Assembly: GCA_947490345.1 (NCBI GenBank)
Contig: CANLGL010000008.1
Location: forward strand, 1 to 64,000
Source: Deltaproteobacteria bacterium
GTDB lineage: Bacteria; Myxococcota_A; UBA796; SXON01
Reading direction: 5' to 3'
DNA length: 64,000 nucleotides
Shown one piece after another: positions 24,562-32,280 of this stretch (positions are counted from its first letter, which is position 1; every line of letters begins with the position of its first letter). Position numbers and translations under genes: made by a program. Under the pieces are notes generated by a model that saw only the letters and a program-made list of their open reading frames with translations, did no database searches and was not told the origin of the DNA.

Positions 24562-26322
24562 ATGGGCGGCATCAGCGGAATTCTTCGAGCGGACGGAGCG
24601 CTCGACCCCGACGAGGCAGCGGCGCTGGGACCCGGACATCGCTTCGGGGCAGGCGGCATCGGCCTCGTAGCGCGGCCCCGCAGCACCTTTGCGATGGATG
24701 AGGGCGCGGTCGTCCTGGTTGCGGGGCACTTCGATCGGGCGCCCACGACCGGGCAGAGCGCGGCCGACATCGTCTTGGAGGGCTGGCGGAGCCAGGGAAT
24801 GGGCGTCTTCGATCGGGTCGAGGGTGCCTGGGTGGCGGTGATCTGGGACCGGCGCGCCAAGACGCTCGACATCGTCCGCGACCCCTTTGGGGTGCGCCGG
24901 TGTTTCTGGACCCTTCAACAGGGCCGATTCGCGTTCGCATCGTCGCTACGTCGGCTGTTGGATGTGCCTGGCGTCAGCCGCGAGTTGGCCCGCGAGAACC
25001 TCGCCGAGTTTCTGTCGTTCCGGTACGTTCACGCGCCGCGAACGCTCTTGCGCGACGTCTCGGCCCTGCCCCCCGGGCATCGCCTCTCCTGGGCGCCAGG
25101 GCAGAGTCCGGTCGTCGATCCCTGGTTCCGTGTCAAACATGCTTTGCCGTACAGTCCAGCTCCGGACGACGCCCAAACGCTCGCCGAGCTCGAGCGGCGA
25201 ATGTTCCGGGCGGTCGCGGCCCGGGCGAGCGGTCGGGAGCGCGTGGGGGTGTTTCTTAGCGGTGGGCTGGACAGCAGCGCCATCACCTGGGTCGCCTCTC
25301 GGCTCGGTCCCGTCAATACCTTCACCGTCGGCGTGCAGGATGGCGAAGACGATGAGACGCCCTATGCCGGTCGGGTCGCGACCATCCTACGGACCGACCA
25401 CGAGGTGGTTCGCGTGGGTCCGGACGACATGCTTGGCGCGTTTGACGCGATGGTGGCGGCCTCGGACGCCCCGGTCACCGACCCGGCGGCCATCCCCCAG
25501 TTCATCCTCGCGCGGCGCGCTCGGGAAACGGTGGATGTGGTCCTGTGCGGCGACGGCGGCGACGAGATTTTTGGGGGCCGCAGCGTGGGCCTGCTCGCCT
25601 CGCAGATGCGACTGAGCGCCTGGGTGCGCCGTTTTCCGGGAGCGGGACGCCGCCTTGCTTCCATGGCCTTCGGCGACAAGCGGCCGGAGATCGAAGACGA
25701 GAACGTTCCGTTCGGACTCGCCCGCGTCGTGGGCGGGGTCGTGGCCTTCGACGCCACGGCGCGCGCGGGCCTGATGCGCGATCCGGGCTGGGTGCGCGGC
25801 GGCATCCGACGGGCGTGCCTGGAGCCCTTCTACCGCGAGATCGTCAGCGACCCGGTCAACGAGATGCTCCACGCCTACTTACGCGGGCGGATGCCGGAAG
25901 ACGCGCTCTCCCGCACTGGCGCGGTGGCGCAGCTCGCTGACATTGGGGTACGCCCGCCTCTGCTCGATCGGGACCTTGTCGCCTTCTGTGCCAGCCTCCC
26001 GGGGCCATGGAAGGTGCGCCCCGGGCTGGCCGGCTCGGTGACGAAGTGGCCCCTGAGGCAGCTTCTCCTGCCCGTGCTGACGCGCTCGCTGGTTCAGCGT
26101 CCCAAGCGAGTGCTGCCGGGCCCGTGGCGGCGTTGGTTCGAGGGCCCGCTGGCTCCGTTTCTGGCGGAGCGCGTCGAGCGTCTCGTGGACGATCCGCTTC
26201 GGTTGTTCATGCCCAACGCGGTCCGCGGGTTGGTGCCCCGCATCCACGAGCCCGGGGTCGCCGAGCGGCTGTGGACGCTGATCTTTCTGGACGCGTGGAT
26301 CCAGGATGTGGGTGCTCACTAG
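24562..26322 (+). CDS. Asparagine-synthetase-like amidotransferase lacking the glutaminase cysteine
   Basis: The 586-residue protein has the AsnB layout: an N-terminal Ntn/GATase-II-like domain (about 1-190, with DPFGVRRCFW and EFLSFRY) and a C-terminal Asn-synthase ATP-pyrophosphatase domain with the PP-loop FLSGGLDSSA near residue 233 and GDGGDEIFGG near 330. The usual start is Met-Cys-Gly-Ile, with the Cys as glutamine-hydrolysing nucleophile; here it reads MGGISGI, so the nucleophile is Gly (GGC rather than TGC). The enzyme may use free ammonia or another amine, as the lactam- and lasso-cyclising relatives do. No lasso precursor or protease gene is adjacent. The start codon is well placed after AAGG. 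The family is certain, the reaction not. Confidence 0.85.
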   Translation: MGGISGILRADGALDPDEAAALGPGHRFGAGGIGLVARPRSTFAMDEGAVVLVAGHFDRAPTTGQSAADIVLEGWRSQGMGVFDRVEGAWVAVIWDRRAKTLDIVRDPFGVRRCFWTLQQGRFAFASSLRRLLDVPGVSRELARENLAEFLSFRYVHAPRTLLRDVSALPPGHRLSWAPGQSPVVDPWFRVKHALPYSPAPDDAQTLAELERRMFRAVAARASGRERVGVFLSGGLDSSAITWVASRLGPVNTFTVGVQDGEDDETPYAGRVATILRTDHEVVRVGPDDMLGAFDAMVAASDAPVTDPAAIPQFILARRARETVDVVLCGDGGDEIFGGRSVGLLASQMRLSAWVRRFPGAGRRLASMAFGDKRPEIEDENVPFGLARVVGGVVAFDATARAGLMRDPGWVRGGIRRACLEPFYREIVSDPVNEMLHAYLRGRMPEDALSRTGAVAQLADIGVRPPLLDRDLVAFCASLPGPWKVRPGLAGSVTKWPLRQLLLPVLTRSLVQRPKRVLPGPWRRWFEGPLAPFLAERVERLVDDPLRLFMPNAVRGLVPRIHEPGVAERLWTLIFLDAWIQDVGAH

Positions 26323-26371
26323 GCCAGCCTGGCGCCAACGTGATAGCTCTACCGACGGTCATGGAGGCCAC

Positions 26372-26827
26372 GTGCTGCTTCTCGTTCTCGCCGCTTGCAC
26401 CGTCTTTCAGCCCGTCGATGGCACGTGGCTCTTTTCGTTCGAGCCCGAGTCGGTGGCGTCGGGTGACTGTGCCGACGACTCCGGCGGTGGGGGTGGAGCG
26501 GTAGCGACCGGTGACACCCACATGTGGGTCGACGGGTACACGCTCAGCGGCAGCGAAGTCGCCTTCCAGATCGGCGGCACCTTCCTTGTCGGGACGCTGA
26601 CCGGGGGCGATCTCGAGGTCAGCTACGAGCGCGGGTACCACCGCGGAGACGTCTCCGAGAACTACAACACGGTCTTGGAGGGGACCCTTGCCGGCGGCAC
26701 GATGGAGGGCTCCTACTCCAGCACCAACACGTCCAAGAACGACGGGGACACCTACACTTGCACCGATACGCTGGGCTTTACCGCCGCCCGGTCGGTCTCC
26801 GATCCCAACACGTACGCCACACACTGA
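26372..26827 (+). CDS. Small secreted lipoprotein of unknown function
   Basis: The GTG at 26372 follows GGAGG (26363-26367) and gives a compact lipoprotein signal, MLLLVLAAC. The frame is open further back to 26306, but that would bury the signal. The 151-residue mature protein is Gly/Ser/Thr-rich and mostly beta, with alternating segments such as GTFLVGTLTGGDLEV and TLAGGTMEGSY that look like a small barrel or sandwich. No family is recognised. It lies 49 bp after the asparagine-synthetase-like gene on the same strand and could share its transcript. Confidence 0.7.
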   Translation: MLLLVLAACTVFQPVDGTWLFSFEPESVASGDCADDSGGGGGAVATGDTHMWVDGYTLSGSEVAFQIGGTFLVGTLTGGDLEVSYERGYHRGDVSENYNTVLEGTLAGGTMEGSYSSTNTSKNDGDTYTCTDTLGFTAARSVSDPNTYATH

Positions 26828-26957
26828 TTTGCACGAAGGGCGAGTGCGGGGGAGAGCGGTGGGTTGTGGCACGCCGGAACGGTGGGCACGGTCGGGAGTG
26901 TGGCCAAGGGTCCGCGGCAAATCGTGACAGAGCCTGCCCGTGCGTTAACTTCTAGCA

Positions 26958-27200
26958 ATGACCACTCTCGTGTCGGCGTTGTCCTCGCTCGTCCTTCCGG
27001 CGCTTGGCTGCTTTTGCTGCTGCATCTTCTGGGTGTTCGTGATCATCCTGATCATCGGGCTCTTGCGCATGCGCAAGAAGGGCAAAAAGGCGACCCCGGT
27101 CGAGGTCTTCCAGGAGGGCTTCGAGGCCAGTCGCGCCTTCGTGCGCGGGCAGAAGACGCGTGAGCAGCTCCTGGCCGAAGAGGACGACGAGGCGAGGTAG
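26958..27200 (+). CDS. Small single-pass membrane protein
   Basis: The 80-residue protein starts MTTLVSALSSLVLPALGC and continues with a Cys-rich hydrophobic helix (CFCCCIFWVFVIILIIGLL). A basic stop-transfer (RMRKKGKK) and a charged amphipathic tail (VEVFQEGFEASRAF, EQLLAEEDDEAR) follow. It is probably anchored in the inner membrane with a cytoplasmic C-terminus. No family is recognised. The 130-bp upstream gap holds no clear promoter. Confidence 0.65.
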   Translation: MTTLVSALSSLVLPALGCFCCCIFWVFVIILIIGLLRMRKKGKKATPVEVFQEGFEASRAFVRGQKTREQLLAEEDDEAR

Positions 27201-27230
27201 AGCCGCCGGGGCCGCGCGGGCGGCGCCCCT

Positions 27231-28532
27231 CTACCAACCGCCCTTCGGCCCGCCGAATCGGCCGATGTCGCTGCGGGAGCCGTCGGTGTCGTCCAACGCG
27301 CGGCTGCCGGCATCGATGAGCGGCGACCCGGTGCCCAGGGTCAGGTCGTCCGGCCAGCTCGCGAAGAGCGGGTCGGTCGAGACCTCGGGGCTGGCGGTGA
27401 GCCCGCAGCCGTCGGCCGTGTTGTCCCAGAACGCGGAATAGCTGTCGCTGAAGGCCTGGTCGCCCGTGATGCCGCAGGCGGAATCGGCGTACACGTTGTT
27501 GACGCCCGAGCTCGAGCTGCCGCAGGCGGTCATCGAAAGCCCACTGTCCCCGCCGTAAAAGACGGAGTTGCTCAGCGCGAGGGTCATGTAGCGAATGTCA
27601 GCCCCTACGCTGCCCCCACCGAATACGCTATTCTCGGCGTAGAACCGCTCGTTCGGGCTATCCGGCTCTTCGGCGGTGCTCTCGTTGTCGTAGGCGTAGT
27701 AGCCGGCAATCCCGCCATAGATCGTCGAGCGGACGATGTAGTCCTCGCCGTGGTAGTCGTGGACGCCGTAGCCGGTGTCGCAGGTGATCTCGCTGTCGGC
27801 GATGATCAACTGCACATGATGCCAGATGGCCTGCGTGCCGGTGTCGCAGTCGATCCTCGTGCGGTCCATCGAGAGGCCACCGCCGTCGACGTAGAGGGCT
27901 TGCCCTTCGGAGGCGATGTCGTTGTTCAGGATGGTGACGTCGATGAGGTCGATGCTGCCCCAGCTGCCGCGGAGGATGCTGAGCCCCTCGTTGCCCTCGA
28001 AGACCACGTCTTCAAGCTCGACCGACGCCTTGGTCACTTCCATGCCAGCCCCGTCGCCGGGGTCGTAGCCGCCGGTGACCGTGAAGCCAGCAAAGCGGGA
28101 CCATCCCGCCTCCATCATCTCGAAGTCGACCACGGTGCCGCCCCCGTCGCCGTCCAGCACGGTGTCGGCGCTGCCGTCGACGCCGTACATGTCGATGATC
28201 TTGCCGAGGAAGTCGAGGCGCTCGTGGTACTCGCACTTCTTGACGGCGATGCGCGACGGCGACACGGCGGCGTCGATGGCCTCCTGGATCGTCTCGTAGT
28301 CGCCACTGCCTTCGCAGTCTACGACGATGTCCGCTACGGGCTCGTCGACGTCGTCCGGGGGATCGGTGTCGGTGTCCGTGTCGGTGTCGGTGTCGGTGTC
28401 GGTGTCCGTGTCGGAGTCCGTGTCGGTGTCGGCATCGCCATCGCCGGCGGTGTCCACGCCCTTGATGTCGATGCTACTGACCGGGTTGCAGGCGAGCAGA
28501 AGAGCGGGGGCCGCGAAGAGGAACAGACGCAT
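27231..28532 (-). CDS. Beta-helix lipoprotein with Asp-Thr linker
   Basis: A lipoprotein signal (MRLFLFAAPALLLAC) starts at ATG 28532, which shares a base with the upstream stop (TAATG). A low-complexity Asp/Thr linker (about residues 30-58) is encoded by hexanucleotide repeats. Residues about 70-420 form a pectate-lyase-like right-handed beta-helix opened by DYETIQEAIDAAV, the usual cap motif of these surface proteins. The end, GSRSDIGRFGGPKGGW, is shared in outline with the neighbouring paralogue. The product should be lipid-anchored, with the linker projecting the helix. Its ligand or enzymatic activity is unknown; no catalytic Asp triad was confirmed. Last gene of a five-gene minus-strand series. 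Confidence 0.82.
   Translation of the reverse strand: MRLFLFAAPALLLACNPVSSIDIKGVDTAGDGDADTDTDSDTDTDTDTDTDTDTDTDPPDDVDEPVADIVVDCEGSGDYETIQEAIDAAVSPSRIAVKKCEYHERLDFLGKIIDMYGVDGSADTVLDGDGGGTVVDFEMMEAGWSRFAGFTVTGGYDPGDGAGMEVTKASVELEDVVFEGNEGLSILRGSWGSIDLIDVTILNNDIASEGQALYVDGGGLSMDRTRIDCDTGTQAIWHHVQLIIADSEITCDTGYGVHDYHGEDYIVRSTIYGGIAGYYAYDNESTAEEPDSPNERFYAENSVFGGGSVGADIRYMTLALSNSVFYGGDSGLSMTACGSSSSGVNNVYADSACGITGDQAFSDSYSAFWDNTADGCGLTASPEVSTDPLFASWPDDLTLGTGSPLIDAGSRALDDTDGSRSDIGRFGGPKGGW
28365..28430 (-). repeat. Hexanucleotide tandem repeat encoding Asp-Thr
   Basis: Eleven six-base units of the GGTGTC type (some CGTGTC, one GGAGTC) run without interruption; on the coding strand each encodes Asp-Thr or a close variant. 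Because the unit is a multiple of three, copy-number change would lengthen or shorten the surface linker without a frameshift. Confidence 0.85.
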
Positions 28533-29731
28533 TACCAACCCCCGTCCATCGAGAAGTGGCCACCGAAGGCGCCGATGTCGTTTCTACTGCCGTCGACGTC
28601 CTCGTACTCCCACTCGTCCACGCCGGCGTCCTCTAGCGGCGAGCCGCCGTTGAGGTGGTAGTCGCCGCCCGCGGCATCCACCATGTCGGCATCGCCATCG
28701 ATGTTTCCGTCGACGCCGACGAGGATGGCGCCGGTGCAGCTCGCGGTGGTGTCGACAAACGAATTGTTGCGGATGGTCGCCGTGGTCGCGTCGTGGTTGA
28801 TCGCGCATGTCGTGTTCATGAACACGCTATTTTCGACCACCGGGGTGCCCGGCGTCTCTGCGAACGCGGTGAAGCTGAAACTACCGCCGTCGATCACCGA
28901 GTTTCGGATGAGCGCGCCCCCGTAGGTTGCGGCGTAGCTGCCCTCGAGAACGGTGTTGACCAGCGCGATGAGGTCTTCGGGGTGGTCGTCTTCGTTGACC
29001 ACGGACACGTTGCCGCGCAGCGAGGAGCGGGTGATCGTGCCCGTCGTGTGTTCTCCCGCGAGCGCGTACCCGCCGCGCCCACAGGTGATGGTGGACTGGT
29101 CGATCTGCGCGTACCCGTGGCCCGTGTAGACGGCGTAGCTGCCATTGTCGCAGTCCAGGCTGATGTTGTTGGCCTGGAGCGACCCGCGAGACATGTAGAT
29201 GCCGGCGGTCGACTGGGTGTTGTTTTCGAAGACGACGTCTTGCAGTTCCATGTCCGCCGCGCTGCCGAAGACGGAGTACGCGCCGCTGGTATCGGTGATG
29301 GTCACGTCTTCGATGTGCAGCGAGGCGAACACGACCCAGAAGGCCGCGTCGCTGGCGTTCTGGACGGTGAACCCGACAAAGCCGGTCTCGGCGGTCTCGG
29401 CCGAGGTGGCGCTTACCGCATAGCCGCGCCGCCCGGCGTCGAGCGTGGTCGCGCCCTTCCCGTCCCGGCTGGAGATCCACAGGGACTTTCCGCCGTAGTC
29501 GATCGTCTCTTGGTAGGTACCCGCCCCGACGAGGATCCAGTCGCCGTCGGAGGCGCCACGAATCGCGTCGCTGATCGAGGTGAAGTCACCGCTTCCGTCG
29601 GTCTCGACGGTCCAGTCGGCGACTCCCCAGGGCGACACTGCGTCGTCACCGGTAAACGGCGGCTCGGTCGCGTCGTCGAAGGGGATGGAGACATCGGCGC
29701 AGCCGACGAGGAGGAGGAGGAGGGAGTTCAC
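28532..29731 (-). CDS. Beta-helix lipoprotein, paralogue of the next gene
   Basis: The open frame reaches 29866, but the GTG at 29731 follows a good site (GAGAGGAAAGCC) and gives a short lipoprotein signal, MNSLLLLLVGC. The 399-residue protein has a cap motif (DFTSISDAIRGAS near residue 55) and a right-handed beta-helix with repeated short turns. Its end, GSRNDIGAFGG...GGW, matches the downstream gene. The two are tandem paralogues, translationally joined by TAATG. It lacks the Asp-Thr linker, so it would sit closer to the membrane. Function unknown; the family includes adhesins and polysaccharide-acting enzymes. Confidence 0.8.
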   Translation of the reverse strand: MNSLLLLLVGCADVSIPFDDATEPPFTGDDAVSPWGVADWTVETDGSGDFTSISDAIRGASDGDWILVGAGTYQETIDYGGKSLWISSRDGKGATTLDAGRRGYAVSATSAETAETGFVGFTVQNASDAAFWVVFASLHIEDVTITDTSGAYSVFGSAADMELQDVVFENNTQSTAGIYMSRGSLQANNISLDCDNGSYAVYTGHGYAQIDQSTITCGRGGYALAGEHTTGTITRSSLRGNVSVVNEDDHPEDLIALVNTVLEGSYAATYGGALIRNSVIDGGSFSFTAFAETPGTPVVENSVFMNTTCAINHDATTATIRNNSFVDTTASCTGAILVGVDGNIDGDADMVDAAGGDYHLNGGSPLEDAGVDEWEYEDVDGSRNDIGAFGGHFSMDGGW

Positions 29732-29838
29732 GGCTTTCCTCTCACGAAGAGATGCATAGTGTACGTGGTTGCGAGACGATCCGGAAGCGAGATCGGAACG
29801 AAGGAAACCGAAGTTCACCGGTCCGACACAAGAGAACG

Positions 29839-30048
29839 CTAGTCGCCGGTATCGGTCGCTTCGCACACATAGTTGAGCAAGGCCGCCTCACATTCGTCTT
29901 GCAGGTCGGCGTCGGCCTCGGCGTAGACCGCGTCGCAATCCTCGCACGCGCTTGCGTCCTCGCAGTCACAAACCGCGCTGCAGTAGTCGGCGCACGGGTC
30001 CTCCGAAGAGCCAAATCCGAAACAGCCGGCCAGCAGGAGGGCGAACAT
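29839..30048 (-). CDS. Small cysteine-rich lipoprotein
   Basis: The 69-residue product starts MFALLLAGCFGFGSSED: a minimal lipoprotein signal, then eight cysteines in about 50 residues (DPCADYCSAVCDCEDASAC, CDAV, DEC, YVC) among many acidic residues. The spacing suggests a disulfide-knotted small domain. The longer frame back to 30192 would bury the signal. It lies 32 bp after the FHA gene in the same series. No family is recognised. Confidence 0.7.
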   Translation of the reverse strand: MFALLLAGCFGFGSSEDPCADYCSAVCDCEDASACEDCDAVYAEADADLQDECEAALLNYVCEATDTGD

Positions 30049-30080
30049 GGCGGCAGTGTACGGCGGCGCGCGCCGGCCCG

Positions 30081-30794
30081 CTACTTCTCGCCCTCGTAGC
30101 GGAAGGCGCTCTCGCCGATGTGGATGCGGTCTTTGTGGCGCAGGCGTGCGCGCGTCGTCGGGCTTTCGTTGACCTTCAGCGGCACCCACCACGCCGTCTT
30201 TCGGATGCTGTGTCCCGTCCCGTCCCAGGTGATCTCGGCGGCGGTGCCCCAGATAAACCAGCCGTTGATCCCCACCATAGCCGAGCTGTCGCCGAAGCTG
30301 AGCAAGCGATCCTCAGGGTGCCAGAAGCGGGAGGGCTCGCGCACGAGGACCACTCGCGCCTGCTCGACCAGTCGGCTCTGGTTCGCCATCGCTTTGAGCG
30401 CGTCCTTGCTGAGCACGAAGGTGTCGTCGTGCGTGACCTCGGCGAGCCGGGGTTCGTACTTGACCATGTACCGGACGTTGCGCCCCTTGTAGAACTCTTC
30501 CCCGCGGGAGTCGCCGAGCAGGATCAGCGTGAATTTTCCGACCTTGAGCTCGTCTTTCGAGTTGAGCAGCGCCTGGAGCACCACCTTGCCGTTGACGGTG
30601 GTGCCGTTCCCTGAGCCGAGATCCTCCAGGGTCACGACCTGCCCCTTCACCGAGACCTTCGCGTGCTGTCGGCTGACAGAGACGTTTGGGAGGCTGATCT
30701 GGGCGTCGTTGTCGCGCCCGATGACGTAGTCGCCGTCCTTGAGCTCGAAGACCTGGCCGCTGACCGCGGCACCGGAGATGAGGAATCGTGGCAT
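30081..30794 (-). CDS. FHA-domain protein with degenerate second FHA-like half
   Basis: Residues 1-90 are a clear FHA domain (IGRDNDAQISLPNVSVSRQH, LEDLGSGNGTTVNG) with the phosphothreonine-binding Arg, Ser and Asn. Residues about 110-237 have a weakly FHA-like plan (VLSFGD-type strands, INGWFIWG, LRHKDRIHIGESAFRYEG) but lack the SxxH and NG signatures, so this half probably binds no phosphopeptide. The protein is cytoplasmic. It starts directly after the stop of the DUF2779 gene, and a phosphorylation-dependent link between the two products is possible but inferred. Confidence 0.8.
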   Translation of the reverse strand: MPRFLISGAAVSGQVFELKDGDYVIGRDNDAQISLPNVSVSRQHAKVSVKGQVVTLEDLGSGNGTTVNGKVVLQALLNSKDELKVGKFTLILLGDSRGEEFYKGRNVRYMVKYEPRLAEVTHDDTFVLSKDALKAMANQSRLVEQARVVLVREPSRFWHPEDRLLSFGDSSAMVGINGWFIWGTAAEITWDGTGHSIRKTAWWVPLKVNESPTTRARLRHKDRIHIGESAFRYEGEK

Positions 30795-32234
30795 CTACGC
30801 TCCGGCGCGGGCGACCAGAGTGTCGCGGATCCGCATCATCGCGAACGTATCCCGTGCGCAGTACGCGAGGAGGGCCGAACGAATGCCGAGACGTTCCTCC
30901 AGGGGCAGCTCGGGGCGGATCATCCGCAGCCACGCTCGTGCCGCGCCTGCCCCGTCCGAAATGGCGAGATCGCCGTAGCCGAGCTCGGGGCAGATGGCAG
31001 GCAAGGCGGCTTTGAGCGAGAAGCTGCCGTCCAGATCAGGGTGGTAGTAATGGTCGCGGACAATGGGGAGCAGGTCCACGATGCGGTTGACCAGCCCCTC
31101 GAGGTCCGACCACCACTCCGGGAGCCGATCGCGCAACGCACGGAGGGTGGTGGCTTCGTAGTTGCTGTAGACGATGATGCTGCCTTCGGTGCCCGCGGCG
31201 CCGACGAGGCTGCGGACGAATGCGGCGCGTGAGTCGCTGTCATCGCCGTGCAGGAACTCCAAGTGTTCGATCTTCCCGTCGCGGTGCTGGACGTGCATCG
31301 ACCACTGGGTGGGAATCTGCTGAAACGGCGCCGCGCCGTCCCAGCGGGGGACCGCGGGTTGGCAGGCCTCGAAGTCTAGAAAGCGGAGCGGCCAGCCCAC
31401 GTTCGCGAGTGCGGGGGCGAGGCCTTGCCCGAAGTATTCCCGGCCGTGTACGAGGGACCAGACTGCGTGGCGCTGGCTCGGATTCATGCGCACATCGGGC
31501 GGGATGTGGCGGACGTCCTTGACCCCGAGGTCGCGAAGCTCCTGATGCAGCCGCCCCGCCTTCGGCAGACGCGACACTGAGTACGCGCCGTCCCCGCCGG
31601 GAAGGCAGTGGCCGCGGAATGGGCATTCGCGCGGACGCGTGCACTGCGCCCCCGGCACGATGGCTGGCTCCGCCGGGCTGGTGCGGCCCGCGAGGGCCAC
31701 CTCGGCCTCGGCAAACGATCGTGCCGGGACGTTGACCGCGACGAAGAGCGCGCTTTCGTCGAGCTCGCCAACGCGAACATAGTCGCTATCGAGGTGGAGG
31801 AGCACGCGACCCACGATCGGTACGCCAGACCGTTCTGCCACCCACGCGACGGCGGCAACGTCAAGCTCGTGGGCCTCCCCGACGCTGTTGGCGCTTCGCG
31901 CCTCGACCACCACGAACCCGCCGGCTGTCCGGGCGAGGATCGCCGCGCGGACGACCACCCCAGCGGCCTCGAAGGTGGCGTCGTAGATGCTCACGACGTT
32001 GGCATCGTTGAGGAGCCCCCACGTCAGGGCGACGCGCTCGACGACCGGCAAGTCGACGCGCACGCGAGTCCCGCCTGGGTAACGGCGGCGGGCCGCGTCT
32101 CGAAGCGCGTCACGATCATCGGCCCGGGGGTAGTTTCCGGGCGCGGGCGCGGATTCCGGTGGATGGAAGTGGAGCCACGCGCGCCGTTCACATTGATGTG
32201 CCGCCAGGAGATCGGCGCGGCCGAGCACATCCAT
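30795..32234 (-). CDS. DUF2779-domain protein, putative nuclease-like with Fe-S-type cysteines
   Basis: The 479-residue protein carries a DUF2779 domain at about residues 280-430, with FLDFEACQPAVPRWDG, FQQIPTQWSMH, IIVYSNYEA and GSFSLKAALPA. LDFE resembles the start of an exonuclease-like fold with acidic metal ligands. The N-terminal half resembles Cas4/RecB-type nucleases: an early QCERRAWLHF and a later CTRPRECPFRGHC could together bind an iron-sulfur cluster, and FVVVEARSA may be the D/E-x-K region, although the Lys is absent. It may act on DNA or RNA in the cytoplasm; this is inference. It heads a minus-strand series with an FHA gene immediately after it. Confidence 0.75.
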   Translation of the reverse strand: MDVLGRADLLAAHQCERRAWLHFHPPESAPAPGNYPRADDRDALRDAARRRYPGGTRVRVDLPVVERVALTWGLLNDANVVSIYDATFEAAGVVVRAAILARTAGGFVVVEARSANSVGEAHELDVAAVAWVAERSGVPIVGRVLLHLDSDYVRVGELDESALFVAVNVPARSFAEAEVALAGRTSPAEPAIVPGAQCTRPRECPFRGHCLPGGDGAYSVSRLPKAGRLHQELRDLGVKDVRHIPPDVRMNPSQRHAVWSLVHGREYFGQGLAPALANVGWPLRFLDFEACQPAVPRWDGAAPFQQIPTQWSMHVQHRDGKIEHLEFLHGDDSDSRAAFVRSLVGAAGTEGSIIVYSNYEATTLRALRDRLPEWWSDLEGLVNRIVDLLPIVRDHYYHPDLDGSFSLKAALPAICPELGYGDLAISDGAGAARAWLRMIRPELPLEERLGIRSALLAYCARDTFAMMRIRDTLVARAGA

Positions 32235-32280
32235 GCCGCGGCCTAACCGACGGCGGGCCTCGCGGTGCTACGCTCCTATT

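Noticed and set aside
28365-28430. Possible CRISPR-like repeat array
   Set aside because: Units are only six bases, without spacers, and lie in frame within a lipoprotein gene.
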